Shown here piece after piece: positions 43,887 through 53,089 of a stretch of 64,000 nucleotides of DNA. The position numbers were made by a program, and so were the translations under genes. Within the stretch, counting starts at the first letter, position 1. Each line of letters opens with the position of its first letter. This DNA is from Clostridia bacterium (GTDB lineage Bacteria > Bacillota_A > Clostridia > Oscillospirales > CAG-272), in NCBI GenBank assembly GCA_017468115.1, contig JAFUJS010000013.1, positions 1 to 64,000 of the forward strand. Reading direction: 5' to 3'. The notes under the pieces were generated by a model. That model was given only the letters and a program-made list of their open reading frames with translations. It was not told where the DNA came from and did not search any database.

Positions 43887-44246
43887 GGCGCACCACGTGA
43901 ACCCCCTAAAAATCTGTGATTTTTTGGGGAACCCCTACCGGAAACACCGGACGAAGATGTACTTGGCGTACATCGAGGTCGCCAACGAGGAACAACAACG
44001 AAACACGACGCTTATTGCTTTATCAAGGCGCAAGGTGAACAAGAAACAAGAAAGACAAGGCGCACCACGTGAACCCCCTAAAAATCTGCGATTTTTTGGG
44101 GAACCCTTACCGGAAACACCGGGCACTGCCTGCTCGGTAAGTTAGAAGCAAGAAAGGCAAGGCGCACCGCAGCCCACAGGCGACGTCGTACTTGCGTACG
44201 TCAAGATTGTGGGCGAGGAGCAACGCAGCATTTCGCCGCTTATCAC
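43887..44246. repeat. Repeat island: two 64-bp direct repeats with inner palindrome, plus a partial third
   Basis: 43887-43950 and 44059-44122 match at 62 of 64 positions. Each starts GGCGCACCACGTGAACCCCC, contains a hairpin CCCCCTAAAAATC / GATTTTTTGGGG and ends CCGGAAACACCGG. A third copy of GGCGCACC begins at 44161 and continues differently. GTACTTGCGTAC-like palindromes (GATGTACTTGGCGTACATC near 43956; GACGTCGTACTTGCGTACG near 44181) follow copies one and three, with GCGAGGAGCAACG-like tails. No coding capacity is evident from 43822 to 44246. Confidence 0.82.
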
Positions 44247-46937
44247 TTATCGAGAGACTTCTACCATTTGGTAGGCTTCGAGTACATCCCCTTCCTTGAT
44301 GTCGTTGAACTTATCAAGTCCAACGCCACACTCGTAGCCGGCATTAACCTCTTTTGCATCGTCCTTGAAGCGCTTGAGGGATGAGATTTTGTCCTCTGCT
44401 ATTACTACGCCGTCTCTGATAATTCTGATGAGGGATTGACGTGTGATTTTACCGTCCTGTACATAGCTTCCTGCAATGGTACCAACGCTTGGCACTCTGA
44501 TGGTTTGTCTAACCTCAGCGTGGCCGTCGATAACCTCCTTGTAGGTAGGTGCAAGCATACCCTTCATGGCAGCCTCAACCTCTTCTATGATTTCGTAGAT
44601 AATTCTGTGTGTTCTGATATCAACGTTTTGTCTTTCTGCGGAGTCAATAGCGCTCTTATCGGGACGTACGTTAAAGCCAACGATAATTGCGTTTGATGCT
44701 GCGGCAAGCATAACGTCGCTTTCTGTAATACCACCAACAGCGGTGTGAATAACGCTAACCTTAACCTCAGGGTTAGATAGCTTAACAAGAGACGCCTTAA
44801 CTGCCTCGGCAGAGCCGCCAACGTCAGCCTTAACAATAATGTTAATTTCCTTAGCGCCGTCGCTGATTTGTGCAAAGAGGTCGTCAAGGTTAACCTTTGC
44901 GTTAGCCTTAAATATTTCCTCCTTAGCCTTAGCCTTTCTCTGCTCTGCAAGCTCTCTTGCCATCTTTTCGTCCTTAACGGCATTGAACTCGTCGCCTGCC
45001 TGCGGAACCTCGCTAAGACCTGTAATTTCAACAGGAACAGATGGTCCTGCCACCTTTTGAGGCTTGCCGTTGTGGTCGGTCATAGCTCTTACGTGGCCAA
45101 CTGCGTTACCTGCGATAACAACGTCGCCGGATTTAAGTGTACCGTTTTGAACAAGTATAGTTGCAACAGGTCCTCTGCCCTTATCAAGCTTAGCCTCGAT
45201 AACGATACCCTTTGCAAGTCTGTTTGGATTAGCCTTAAGCTCCTTAACCTCTGCAACGAGAAGCACGCTTTCAAGCAGGTCGTCAAGACCCATTCTTGTG
45301 TGTGCGGAAACAGGAATACACATAACATCTCCGCCCCATTCCTCGGGAACAAGGTCGTACTTTGTAAGCTCCTGTCTTATGTTGTCAGGGTTAGCGGTTG
45401 GCTTATCCATTTTGTTAATTGCTACAATAATATCAACGCCGGCAGCCTTTGCGTGGTTGATTGCCTCAACTGTCTGTGGCATAATTCCGTCGTCTGCGGC
45501 AACAACGATAATTGCAATATCTGTCGCCATAGCGCCACGTAGACGCATTGCTGTAAATGCCTCGTGGCCGGGGGTGTCAAGGAAGGTAATGTCCTTGCCG
45601 TTAATGTTTACTCTGTAAGCACCGATGTGCTGTGTGATACCACCAGCCTCGCCTGTGGTAACGCTTGAGTGTCTGATTGCGTCAAGAAGTGATGTTTTAC
45701 CGTGGTCAACGTGACCCATTACGCAAACAACAGGCGCCCTCTCAACAAGGCTTTCGGGTGCGTCAACCTCGTCCTCAAAGAGCCTTTCCTCAATAGTAAC
45801 AACTACTTCCTTTGTTACCTTTGCGCCAAGCTCATCTCCGATAAGATATGCTGTATCATAGTCAACAACCTGATTTACAGACGCCATAACGCCCATAAGC
45901 ATAAGTCTTTTTATAACCTCGCCTGCGGCAACCTTAAGTCTTGAAGCAAGCTCGCCAACGGTAATCTCATCGGGAACTGTAATGGCAAGCTGTGTGTTCT
46001 TCGCCTTTTCAAACGCCTCACGCTTCATCTTCTCCATTGCCTGGCGCTCCTTCTCCTTCTTGGAGCTGAAGCCGTCCTTGTTGTTCTGCTTCTTCAGCTT
46101 CTGCTTAGAGGAGCCGTAATTCTCGTGTCCGCCTGCAATATCGTCAAACTTCTCGTCGTATTTGGAAAGGTCAACATGCGATGTTCTTGTATCAACAACT
46201 CTTGTTTGACCTGTCTTTGTCTTAATTTCAATTACATTGCTTTCGGGCTTTTTCTGCTTTGGTGTAACATTGTAGCGTCTTTCGCCGCCCTCGCCGTCCT
46301 TATCAAAGCCGCCGCCAAATTGTCCTCTCTGACCCTGAGGCTTGCCCTGATAGCCGCCCTTGTTTCCGCCTTGGTAGCCATTGCCACCCTTGCTTCCACC
46401 CTGGTAGCCGCCGCCTTGACCCTGATAGGTGTTGCCACCCTTTTCAAACAGCTTTTGACCCTGTGGTCTTTCGCCCTGCTTGTTAAATGGCTTCTTTTCC
46501 TCGGGCTTAAATTCCTTCTTAGGCTCTGCCTTTACCTCAACCTTTGGCTCAGCCTTAGGCTCTGCCTTTGGTTCAGCCTTTGGAGCCGGCTTAGGCTCTT
46601 CCTTCTTAGGCTCTTCCTTCTTAGGCTCTTCCTTCTTTGGCTCCGCCTTAGCCTCCACCTTAGGCTCGGGCTTTTTCTCCTCAGCCTTTGGCTCTACCTT
46701 TGGCTCAACCTTAGGCTCTGCCTTCTTTTTTTCGCCGATGGTTACCTTGCCCTCAAAGTAATCGTCGATTGGAGCAAAAAGGTGCTCCTTTGTATATCTG
46801 TCAAGGAAAAACGCAATCTCGCCATCGTCAATGCTGCCGCCGGATTGCTTTTGTCCAAGCTCATATTTTTCAATCAGTTCAAGTGTATCCTTTATATCAA
46901 GACCTAAGTCTTTTGCAAAATCCTTAATTCGTGCCAT
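44247..46937 (-). CDS. infB: Translation initiation factor IF-2
   Basis: GTPase that places initiator tRNA on the 30S subunit. The N-terminal IF2_N domain ([13 protein letters not shown]) is followed by a long Lys/Glu/Pro tract (about 75-160) and a Gly/Gln-rich stretch (about 165-225). A second IF2_N-like segment, the G domain ([12 protein letters not shown] near 404, [12 protein letters not shown]) and domains II-IV complete it. It has 896 residues; the start is the ATG at 46937 with GAGGT upstream, not the TTG two codons earlier. It is the last gene of rimP-nusA-ylxR-ylxQ-infB. The usual rbfA/truB genes are not downstream; a repeat island is there instead. Confidence 0.97.
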   Translation of the reverse strand: MARIKDFAKDLGLDIKDTLELIEKYELGQKQSGGSIDDGEIAFFLDRYTKEHLFAPIDDYFEGKVTIGEKKKAEPKVEPKVEPKAEEKKPEPKVEAKAEPKKEEPKKEEPKKEEPKPAPKAEPKAEPKAEPKVEVKAEPKKEFKPEEKKPFNKQGERPQGQKLFEKGGNTYQGQGGGYQGGSKGGNGYQGGNKGGYQGKPQGQRGQFGGGFDKDGEGGERRYNVTPKQKKPESNVIEIKTKTGQTRVVDTRTSHVDLSKYDEKFDDIAGGHENYGSSKQKLKKQNNKDGFSSKKEKERQAMEKMKREAFEKAKNTQLAITVPDEITVGELASRLKVAAGEVIKRLMLMGVMASVNQVVDYDTAYLIGDELGAKVTKEVVVTIEERLFEDEVDAPESLVERAPVVCVMGHVDHGKTSLLDAIRHSSVTTGEAGGITQHIGAYRVNINGKDITFLDTPGHEAFTAMRLRGAMATDIAIIVVAADDGIMPQTVEAINHAKAAGVDIIVAINKMDKPTANPDNIRQELTKYDLVPEEWGGDVMCIPVSAHTRMGLDDLLESVLLVAEVKELKANPNRLAKGIVIEAKLDKGRGPVATILVQNGTLKSGDVVIAGNAVGHVRAMTDHNGKPQKVAGPSVPVEITGLSEVPQAGDEFNAVKDEKMARELAEQRKAKAKEEIFKANAKVNLDDLFAQISDGAKEINIIVKADVGGSAEAVKASLVKLSNPEVKVSVIHTAVGGITESDVMLAAASNAIIVGFNVRPDKSAIDSAERQNVDIRTHRIIYEIIEEVEAAMKGMLAPTYKEVIDGHAEVRQTIRVPSVGTIAGSYVQDGKITRQSLIRIIRDGVVIAEDKISSLKRFKDDAKEVNAGYECGVGLDKFNDIKEGDVLEAYQMVEVSR

Positions 46938-46959
46938 ACGCAATACCTCGCTTTGTTAC

Positions 46960-47271
46960 TTATTTGGTAAGTATAAGGGTTTTTAGCTTACCGGAAAAGC
47001 TTTCATTAGTTATGCCGAGAACGCACACAGACCCACTCTTGCCAATTGCCTGACCTATCTCGTCAGAGCTTAGCTCTGCCTTAATTACCTCAACGCCGTA
47101 AAAGCTGCATTTATCTAAAATTTTCTTTTCGGTGTTTTGAGATGAGCTTTCTGCGTAGATAACCAGCTTGATTTTTTTGCTTGGGAGTTTCTTTGTCACC
47201 AAGTCAGTGCCGATTATCAGTTCCCCTGCCCTACGGCAAAGTCCCATCATTGATAAAACCTTACTCTTCAA
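46960..47271 (-). CDS. YlxQ-like L7Ae-family RNA-binding protein
   Basis: Small L7Ae/L30e-fold protein that binds kink-turn RNA and is always placed between ylxR and infB in Bacillota. LSMMGLCRRAGELIIG, LVIYAESSSQNTEKKI and IGKSGSVCVLGI are visible. The best start is the TTG at 47271, giving 103 residues beginning with a KSKVLSMMG-type N-terminus and overlapping the ylxR end by 11 bases, with CAGGAG upstream. Longer starts would overlap ylxR further. Confidence 0.87.
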   Translation of the reverse strand: MKSKVLSMMGLCRRAGELIIGTDLVTKKLPSKKIKLVIYAESSSQNTEKKILDKCSFYGVEVIKAELSSDEIGQAIGKSGSVCVLGITNESFSGKLKTLILTK

Positions 47272-47542
47272 TCTTTTCAATCTCCTGTAAAAGCTGTGCC
47301 TCCAGCCCCTCGGGAATTTCAACCTCAAGGCTACTGGCTATTCTCTTTGATTTAATTGCCTTCTTAAGGCATTCCTTGCATTTGCAAATATATGCGCCTC
47401 TGCCGTTTGCCTTGCCAAGTAAATCAATTATTACCTGATTTTCAGGTGTCCTAACCACACGCACAAGCTCCTTTTTCGGAAAGGACTGCATACAGCCAAG
47501 ACATTTTCTTAAGGGGATTTTCTTTACCCTTTTGTTTTCCAT
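47261..47542 (-). CDS. ylxR: YlxR family protein (RNase P modulator RnpM)
   Basis: Small basic protein of the DUF448 family, reported in Bacillus to bind RNase P RNA. The signature PLRKCLGCMQSFPKKELVRVVR at residues 10-31 and GRGAYICKCKECL are present. The 93 residues are the normal size. ATG with GGGGGTAG upstream, 24 bases after the nusA stop. Its position between nusA and ylxQ confirms the assignment. Confidence 0.95.
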   Translation of the reverse strand: MENKRVKKIPLRKCLGCMQSFPKKELVRVVRTPENQVIIDLLGKANGRGAYICKCKECLKKAIKSKRIASSLEVEIPEGLEAQLLQEIEKIEE

Positions 47543-47566
47543 TAAACTACCCCCTATCGTGGTAAA

Positions 47567-48631
47567 TTACTCGCTCTTGATGTCAATCTTACAGCCTGTA
47601 AGTCTTGCAGCAAGACGGGCATTCTGTCCCATCTTACCAATAGCAAGTGAAAGCTGGTCAGGTGCAACGATAGCCCTTGCCTGTCTTTCGCCAATAAGCT
47701 CAACGCTCTTTACGCTAGCCGGAGAAAGTGCGCTCTTTACATACTCGCAAAGGTCGTCGCTATATGGAACAACGTCGATTTTCTCGCCGTTTAATTCATT
47801 TACAACCGCGTTAATTCTTGCACCTCTTGCGCCAATGCAAGCGCCAACTGCATCTACCTCAGGGTCTCTTGACTCAACAGAAATCTTTGTTCTGGAGCCT
47901 GCCTCACGGGAGATGGAGCGGATTGTTACAGAGCCGTCTGAAAGCTCAGGAACCTCTGCCTCAAAAAGTCTTTTTACAAGTGTTGGGTGAACTCTTGTCA
48001 AGGAAACAAGGGGACCCTTGTCGCCGGAGCTTACCTGCGTTGCAAATACCTTAATTCTGTCGCCAACACAAAGAACCTCGCCCGGAATTTGCTCATTCTT
48101 TGGCAAAACTGCGTTGGAAATACCTGTGTCAACAACAACGATTCCTGTGGAATCCTCAACCTTGGAAACGATGCAGGAGAGCATCTCGCCCTTCTTGTCC
48201 TCGTACTCTCTTACCTGGTAATTTCTTTCAGCCTCACGAATACCCTGAATAATTACCTGCTTTGCGCTCTGTGCGCTAAGACGTCTGAATTCCTTTGTTT
48301 GCAGCTCGTACTCATAATCACTGCCGATTGAACGACGGCGGGAGCGAACCTTGTGCTTAACACCCTCAGCCTTGCGCTTTGCCTCAAGCTCCTCAATCTG
48401 TGCCTTTGTGATTTCTGTTGATGGGTCCTCAACCTCGGCAACAATCTTGTACTTGCGATATACCTTCATATCACGCTTTTCAGGGTCGATAACAACAGTA
48501 ACGCTTGTTGTACCAAGCTCCTTTCTGCAGGCAGTAGCTATTGCAGCCTCTACCTTTTCAATCATGTAAGCCTTTGGAATGTGGCGTTCTCTTTCAAGAA
48601 CCTCTAGTGCCTCAAAAAACTCCTTGTTCAT
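47567..48631 (-). CDS. nusA: Transcription termination/antitermination protein NusA
   Basis: Binds RNA polymerase and nascent RNA to control pausing and termination. N-terminal domain (residues 1-125), S1 domain (about 135-200, VEDSTGIVVVDTGISNAVLP), then KH1 and KH2 (CIGARGARINAVVNEL, SLAIGKMGQNARLAARLTG). At 354 residues it lacks the acidic repeats of proteobacterial NusA, as in other Bacillota. ATG with AAAGGAG. Second in the operon after rimP. Confidence 0.97.
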   Translation of the reverse strand: MNKEFFEALEVLERERHIPKAYMIEKVEAAIATACRKELGTTSVTVVIDPEKRDMKVYRKYKIVAEVEDPSTEITKAQIEELEAKRKAEGVKHKVRSRRRSIGSDYEYELQTKEFRRLSAQSAKQVIIQGIREAERNYQVREYEDKKGEMLSCIVSKVEDSTGIVVVDTGISNAVLPKNEQIPGEVLCVGDRIKVFATQVSSGDKGPLVSLTRVHPTLVKRLFEAEVPELSDGSVTIRSISREAGSRTKISVESRDPEVDAVGACIGARGARINAVVNELNGEKIDVVPYSDDLCEYVKSALSPASVKSVELIGERQARAIVAPDQLSLAIGKMGQNARLAARLTGCKIDIKSE

Positions 48632-48647
48632 TTTATATCTCCTTTAA

Positions 48648-49112
48648 TTAAAATTCAAAATATTTATTCATCTTTGCGATGTTTTTTCTTGGTATTTCAA
48701 GCTCGCCCTCGTCATCCTGCAAAACGATTTTCTCGCTATCAAAGGACTTTAGGGGACCTGCAACAAGCTTGCAGCCCTCAATAGGCGCATAAAGGCTCAG
48801 GGAAATAACCTGCCCCACAGCCCAGGCAAGGTGCATATCAGTTCTTATAACCCTCTCAATTCCCGGAGAGGAAATTTCAAGATGATAGTTGCCCTCAATA
48901 GGGTCGTTTTCGTCAAGAACAGGGTCAATTGCCCTTGACATCTTTTCACAATCGTCAAGAGTAATTCCGTTTTCGCTGTCAATTGTAATTCTTAGATACC
49001 ACTCTGTGCCCTCTTTTACATATTCAAGGTCCCAAAGGGTATACCCCAGCTCCTGTGCCACCCTTTCTGCCAAGGGAGTAACCAAGGAAACAACATTTTT
49101 TGCAGATTTCAT
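48648..49112 (-). CDS. rimP: Ribosome maturation factor RimP
   Basis: Helps assemble the 30S head. ERVAQELGYTLWDLEYVKEG, ITLDDCEKMSRAIDPVLDENDPI and LEISSPGIERVIR are classic RimP blocks. I chose the ATG at 49112, with AAAGGAG ahead; it gives 154 residues, the family norm. It is the first gene of the operon, behind a structured leader of about 170 bases and a consensus promoter. Confidence 0.96.
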   Translation of the reverse strand: MKSAKNVVSLVTPLAERVAQELGYTLWDLEYVKEGTEWYLRITIDSENGITLDDCEKMSRAIDPVLDENDPIEGNYHLEISSPGIERVIRTDMHLAWAVGQVISLSLYAPIEGCKLVAGPLKSFDSEKIVLQDDEGELEIPRKNIAKMNKYFEF

Positions 49113-49282
49113 AAAAGCTCCTTTCGTTTCTTTAGCCTGTGTATGGTTAGTCGCTCTTTTGTTCACAGTATGAGCCGACTGCCGAGGGACATCGGGTCGC
49201 CCGTGAAGGCTCGACTTCTCCCCTCACAACAAAGCGAGAGTGAACGCCGTGCCCACTCTCGCTTCGCTATGAAACTACCTGC
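49113..49282 (-). promoter_or_regulatory. Structured leader of rimP-nusA-infB operon
   Basis: Transcribed leader with an 11-bp stem AAGCGAGAGTG / CACTCTCGCTT (49232-49264) and a second multi-branched region closed by GAGCC/GGCTC (49172-49212) around CCGA/TCGG. There is no T-run after the stems. I do not recognise a known RNA class. Confidence 0.55.
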
Positions 49283-49311
49283 ATTATAGCACGCATTTTT
49301 CGAAATTGCAA
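49283..49311 (-). promoter_or_regulatory. Sigma-A promoter of rimP-infB operon
   Basis: Minus strand TTGCAA (49311-49306), 17-base spacer, TATAAT (49288-49283). Confidence 0.82.
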
Positions 49312-49342
49312 GTCTTTTATTATAACTTTTTTATTTTTTATG

Positions 49343-49371
49343 TTTACAAAGAGGTCTTTTTATGCTAAAAT
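49343..49371 (+). promoter_or_regulatory. Sigma-A promoter of CPBP-cysS genes
   Basis: TTTACA, 17-base spacer, TAAAAT, about 30 bases ahead of the CPBP start. Confidence 0.75.
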
Positions 49372-49402
49372 AGTCTAAAATAAGAAGCAGGGGGGTATTT
49401 AT

Positions 49403-50233
49403 ATGCAGAAAAAGGCAGGATTTGTGCCTACCCTTTTAGCCTTCTTAAAGGCAATAGGCTACTTTGCCATTTGGTATGGCGTTTCCTTCGTTGTCAGCCT
49501 TATTATACAGGTTGCCCTTGCCTATGCTTACCCAAACGACGGGGTTGATACCTTCATTTACAGAGTCAACTCCCTTAGCTACGGTATTACCCTGATTTGC
49601 AATGCCGTGGTAATATTCATTTTCGCAATCTACTACCGTTTTCGTGGCACGGGGCTTTTTTCACAGGCATCGCTTGTAAAAGCCAAGCCCGCAATCATAA
49701 TCAGCTCCATTACTCTGGGTGCAGCCTCTCTTTTCGTAGTTAATTATATTTTGAGCCTGCTTTCCCTGGTGCTCCCCTCGGAATGGTATGATGCCTTGGC
49801 GGAGCTGCCTATGGGAAATTTCCAAGAAAACCAGGTGGTTGCATTTCTTTCGGTGGCACTGCTTGCCCCACTTTGCGAGGAGATTGTTTTCCGTGGGCTT
49901 ATTGCAAAGGTTCTCGGCACAAGAGTGCCCACTTGGCTGGCTGTTACCATAAGTGCCCTTGCCTTCGGCTTGGTGCACAACAGCTCCGGACCCTTGGCTA
50001 TTTTCTATGCCACAGCGATGGGTATTCTTTTCGGCTGGTTGTTCTTTAGAACAAAATCCCTAGTTCCCTGCGTTTTGGCGCACGCCACATTTAACATTGT
50101 TTCCTTCTTCTCCGATAAGATTAATCCGGATTTCTTTATGATGATAACCTATGCTTCATTCATAGTTATTTTCATTTCTATATTCAACATTATTAAAGCG
50201 ACAAAAGAGGACAAAACAGATGAAGATTTATAA
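49403..50233 (+). CDS. CPBP-family intramembrane metalloprotease
   Basis: Polytopic membrane protein with about seven to eight helices and the three CPBP (Rce1-like) motifs: CEEIVFRG near residue 161, FGLVHNSS near 192 and LAHATFN near 230. The family includes prenyl-protein-type proteases and bacteriocin self-immunity proteins; the substrate is unknown. It has 276 residues. ATG with GGGGGTAT upstream. Its 3' end overlaps cysS by 14 bases, so the two are cotranscribed; a functional link is not implied. Confidence 0.93.
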   Translation: MQKKAGFVPTLLAFLKAIGYFAIWYGVSFVVSLIIQVALAYAYPNDGVDTFIYRVNSLSYGITLICNAVVIFIFAIYYRFRGTGLFSQASLVKAKPAIIISSITLGAASLFVVNYILSLLSLVLPSEWYDALAELPMGNFQENQVVAFLSVALLAPLCEEIVFRGLIAKVLGTRVPTWLAVTISALAFGLVHNSSGPLAIFYATAMGILFGWLFFRTKSLVPCVLAHATFNIVSFFSDKINPDFFMMITYASFIVIFISIFNIIKATKEDKTDEDL

Positions 50234-51659
50234 CACTCTTACAAAAAAGGTGGACGACTTTATTCCAAACGAGGCAGGCAAGGTAAAAATGTATACCTGC
50301 GGCCCTACCGTTTACCACTTTGCACATATCGGCAACCTGCGCACCTACATTATGGAGGACGTGCTTGAAAGGTTTCTCCGTTTCTCTGGCTACGACGTTA
50401 CCAGAGTTATGAACATCACCGACGTTGGCCACCTTTCCAGCGACGGCGACACAGGCGAGGACAAGATGCTTAAGGGCGCCAAGCGTGAAAAGAAAACCGT
50501 TTTGGAAATTGCGGAGTTTTATAAAAACGCATTCTTTGAGGATTGCAGAAAGCTGAATATCAAATACCCCGATATTGTTGAGCCTGCCACCAACTGCATT
50601 GACAGCTTTATTGAAATGGTACAGGGTCTGATTGACAGGGGCTATGCCTATGTTGCCGACGGCAATGTATATTTTGACACCTCTAAGGTGGAAAACTACA
50701 ACGTACTGACAGGACACCAGAGTGAGGAGCTTATGATTGGCGTGCGTGAGGACGTTTCGGAGGACCTATCCAAGAAAAACAAGAGCGACTTTGTCCTTTG
50801 GTTTACAAAATCCAAGTTTGACGACCAGGAGCTTAAGTGGGACAGCCCTTGGGGCATTGGCTACCCCGGCTGGCACATTGAGTGCTCCGCCATCTGTATG
50901 AAGCACCTTGGCAAAAAGCTTGACATCCACTGCGGCGGCGTTGACAACATTTTCCCACACCACACAAACGAAATTGCACAGAGTGAGGCTTACACAGGGG
51001 AAAAATGGTGCAACTACTGGTTCCACGTTCATCACTTGAACGACGAAACAGGTAAAATGAGCAAGTCCAAGGGGGACTTCCTTACAGTTTCACTTATCGA
51101 AAGCAAGGGCTACGACCCACTTGCATACAGATTCTTCTGCTTGCAATCCCATTACAGAAAGCCCCTTGTGTTCTCTTACCCTGCCCTTGACCAGGCGCAG
51201 GCTACCTACAACAAGCTTGTAAGAAGAATTGCAGGTCTTAAGAAGGCTGACACCTACGACCAAGGCTTTGTTGACAGCTACAAGGCTAAATTTATCGAAA
51301 TTGTAGGCTCCGACCTTAATACCGCCCTTGGTATTACCTGCATTTACGATATTTTGAAGGCGCAGACAGACGATATGTCAAAGCTAAAGGCTATTGAGGA
51401 GCTTGACAAGATTCTTTGCGTTGGACTTCTTGAAAGAGCCGCAGGACTAAGCACCGCATCAGCAGCACAAGCCACCACGCAGGCACCCGAGCTTGAGCCG
51501 GAGCTTAAGGCAAAGGTTGAGGACCTTATTGCAAAAAGAGCTGAGGCAAAGAAAAACAAGGACTTTGCGGCGGCTGACCAAATCCGTAGTGAGCTTCTTG
51601 AAATGGGCATTGTGATTAAGGACACCCGTGAGGGAACCACCTATACGCTGGCTGAATAA
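50220..51659 (+). CDS. cysS: Cysteinyl-tRNA synthetase
   Basis: Charges tRNA-Cys. Class I synthetase: zinc Cys27 in YTCGPTVY, HIGN as the HIGH motif (36-39), WHIECSAI with further zinc ligands and KMSKSKGDF as the KMSKS loop near 280. The C-terminal DALR-like domain ends KDTREGTTY. At 479 residues it is full length. ATG at 50220 has AAGAGG upstream and overlaps the CPBP gene end. There is no T-box leader, since the gene has no leader of its own. Confidence 0.98.
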   Translation: MKIYNTLTKKVDDFIPNEAGKVKMYTCGPTVYHFAHIGNLRTYIMEDVLERFLRFSGYDVTRVMNITDVGHLSSDGDTGEDKMLKGAKREKKTVLEIAEFYKNAFFEDCRKLNIKYPDIVEPATNCIDSFIEMVQGLIDRGYAYVADGNVYFDTSKVENYNVLTGHQSEELMIGVREDVSEDLSKKNKSDFVLWFTKSKFDDQELKWDSPWGIGYPGWHIECSAICMKHLGKKLDIHCGGVDNIFPHHTNEIAQSEAYTGEKWCNYWFHVHHLNDETGKMSKSKGDFLTVSLIESKGYDPLAYRFFCLQSHYRKPLVFSYPALDQAQATYNKLVRRIAGLKKADTYDQGFVDSYKAKFIEIVGSDLNTALGITCIYDILKAQTDDMSKLKAIEELDKILCVGLLERAAGLSTASAAQATTQAPELEPELKAKVEDLIAKRAEAKKNKDFAAADQIRSELLEMGIVIKDTREGTTYTLAE

Positions 51660-51685
51660 CAGACACTCCCCCAAGCAAAATAACA

Positions 51686-51716
51686 AAAACCGCAGTTTTC
51701 AAAGAGCTGCGGTTTT
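51686..51716 (+). terminator. Terminator after cysS
   Basis: Stem AAAACCGCAG / CTGCGGTTTT with an 11-base loop. Confidence 0.75.
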
Positions 51717-51777
51717 AACAACAAGGGGTTGGAGCTAAGTTGTCTTAAAGCGACATTGAAAATTTTAGGAGATACAT

Positions 51778-51954
51778 ATGGCAACAAATTGCGAAAGCTG
51801 TGAATATTACGACTACGACGAGGACTATGGCGAGTACCTTTGTAAAATGAGCATGGACGAGGACGAGTATCTTCGCCTTATCACAGGCAACAACAAGGAT
51901 TGCCCCTACTACAAATACTACGACGAGTACAAATCGGTTCAAAAGCAAAACTAA
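51778..51954 (+). CDS. Small Cys-rich protein, DUF6472-like, 58 aa
   Basis: A short acidic protein: CESC near the N-terminus, a run of Tyr/Asp/Glu, a YLCKM Cys and a closing CPYYKYYDEYKSVQKQ. The four Cys spaced this way fit a small metal-binding fold. It matches my recollection of the widespread clostridial DUF6472 family, whose role is unknown. ATG at 51778 has TAGGAG upstream, and the dihydrouridine synthase gene follows 16 bases on, probably cotranscribed. Confidence 0.85.
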   Translation: MATNCESCEYYDYDEDYGEYLCKMSMDEDEYLRLITGNNKDCPYYKYYDEYKSVQKQN

Positions 51955-51970
51955 CAAAGGGAGCAGAAAT

Positions 51971-52969
51971 ATGGACTTTAGAAGCAAGATAATTCTGGCT
52001 CCTATGGCAGGGGTTACGGATTATGCCTTCAGGCGTGTGTGCCGCTGGCTGGGGGCTGACCTTACGGTTAGCGAAATGATAAGCGCCAAGGCAATGCACT
52101 TTGGCGACAAAAAAACCGCCACCCTGGTTTACACAAAAGAGGACGATATTCCCTATGGCATACAAATCTTCGGGCACGAGCCTGAAATTATGGCAGAGGC
52201 AGCCTATCTTCTTTCCCGTGGGCTTTATAACCCCGAGGGGAAGGAAACGGAAAACGGCATTCTCACCCCCCTTCCCTCTTTTATTGATATAAATATGGGC
52301 TGTCCCGTGAAGAAAATTGTGTCCTCGGGGGACGGCAGCGCCCTTATGCTAAAGCCACAGCTTTGCGGGGAGATTATTTCTGCCTGCGTTAAGAAAAGCG
52401 CCTTGCCTGTTACGGTAAAAATCCGTGCCGGCTGGGACGACGGGCACATTAACTGCGTGGAGATAGCAAAAATTGCAGAAGCAAGCGGGGCTAGCGCCAT
52501 TGCGGTGCACGGACGCACAAGGGAGCAAATGTACGAGCCAAGTGCAGACTGGTCCTATATCGAAGCGGTTAAAAATGCAGTTTCCATTCCCGTTATCGGT
52601 AACGGAGATATCTTTTCTGCCAAGGATGCTGTCGATATGCTGGAAAAAACAGGGGCTGACAGCGTAATGATAGGCAGAGGCGCCCTTGGAAACCCATATA
52701 TTTTCAAGGAAATTAAGTGCCTTTTAGAGGGAAAATCATACACTCCCCCCACCATAACCGAAAAATTACAGCTTGCCATGGAGCAGGTTTGGACCATGGT
52801 AGAGGAAAAGGGAGAGCGTGTGGCTGTTGCCGAGGCACGCAAGCACCTTTCCTGGTACCTAAAGGGCGAAAGGGACAGCGCAGCCACCCGTGACCGCATC
52901 AACCGCTGCATGACCCTGGACGAGCTTTCCTTTACTCTGCGTGCCTTCCTGGAAGGTCTTAAAAGCTAA
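51971..52969 (+). CDS. tRNA-dihydrouridine synthase
   Basis: Flavin enzyme that reduces uridines in the tRNA D-loop. APMAGVTDYAFRR (residues 10-22), the catalytic Cys in INMGCPVKKIV near 105, TVKIRAGWDD, AVHGRTREQMY and PVIGNGDIFS are the DUS-family motifs in order; closest to the DusB type. It has 332 residues with a C-terminal helical domain. ATG with GGGAG upstream, following the DUF6472-like gene. It ends at the large inverted-repeat island. Confidence 0.95.
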   Translation: MDFRSKIILAPMAGVTDYAFRRVCRWLGADLTVSEMISAKAMHFGDKKTATLVYTKEDDIPYGIQIFGHEPEIMAEAAYLLSRGLYNPEGKETENGILTPLPSFIDINMGCPVKKIVSSGDGSALMLKPQLCGEIISACVKKSALPVTVKIRAGWDDGHINCVEIAKIAEASGASAIAVHGRTREQMYEPSADWSYIEAVKNAVSIPVIGNGDIFSAKDAVDMLEKTGADSVMIGRGALGNPYIFKEIKCLLEGKSYTPPTITEKLQLAMEQVWTMVEEKGERVAVAEARKHLSWYLKGERDSAATRDRINRCMTLDELSFTLRAFLEGLKS

Positions 52970-53032
52970 ATAAAAATGCCAACAGATTTAGCGTGATGTC
53001 CTTAACGGACAATCACGCAGTCAAATCCGTCT

Positions 53033-53076
53033 ACGAGAACCCCGAAAAAGTCTGCGGCTTTTTCGGGGAACCCCTA
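53033..53076. repeat. GAACCCC-type hairpin, third copy
   Basis: ACGAGAACCCCGAAAAAG, loop tctgcgg, then CTTTTTCGGGGAACCCCTA. Same frame as the hairpins at 43895-43937 and 44067-44109, but with a different stem sequence that keeps pairing. Confidence 0.75.
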
Positions 53077-53089
53077 TTCGACGGGTGAA

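Noticed and set aside
44868..45542. 224-codon plus-strand frame inside infB
   Set aside because: Antisense shadow of the IF-2 G domain, no ribosome site, unnatural amino-acid composition.
46125..46907. 260-codon plus-strand frame opposite the IF-2 N-terminus
   Set aside because: Leu/Arg-rich antisense product of the Lys/Glu/Pro repeat tract.
50220..51659. T-box leader for cysS
   Set aside because: cysS overlaps the upstream gene by 14 bases, leaving no leader.
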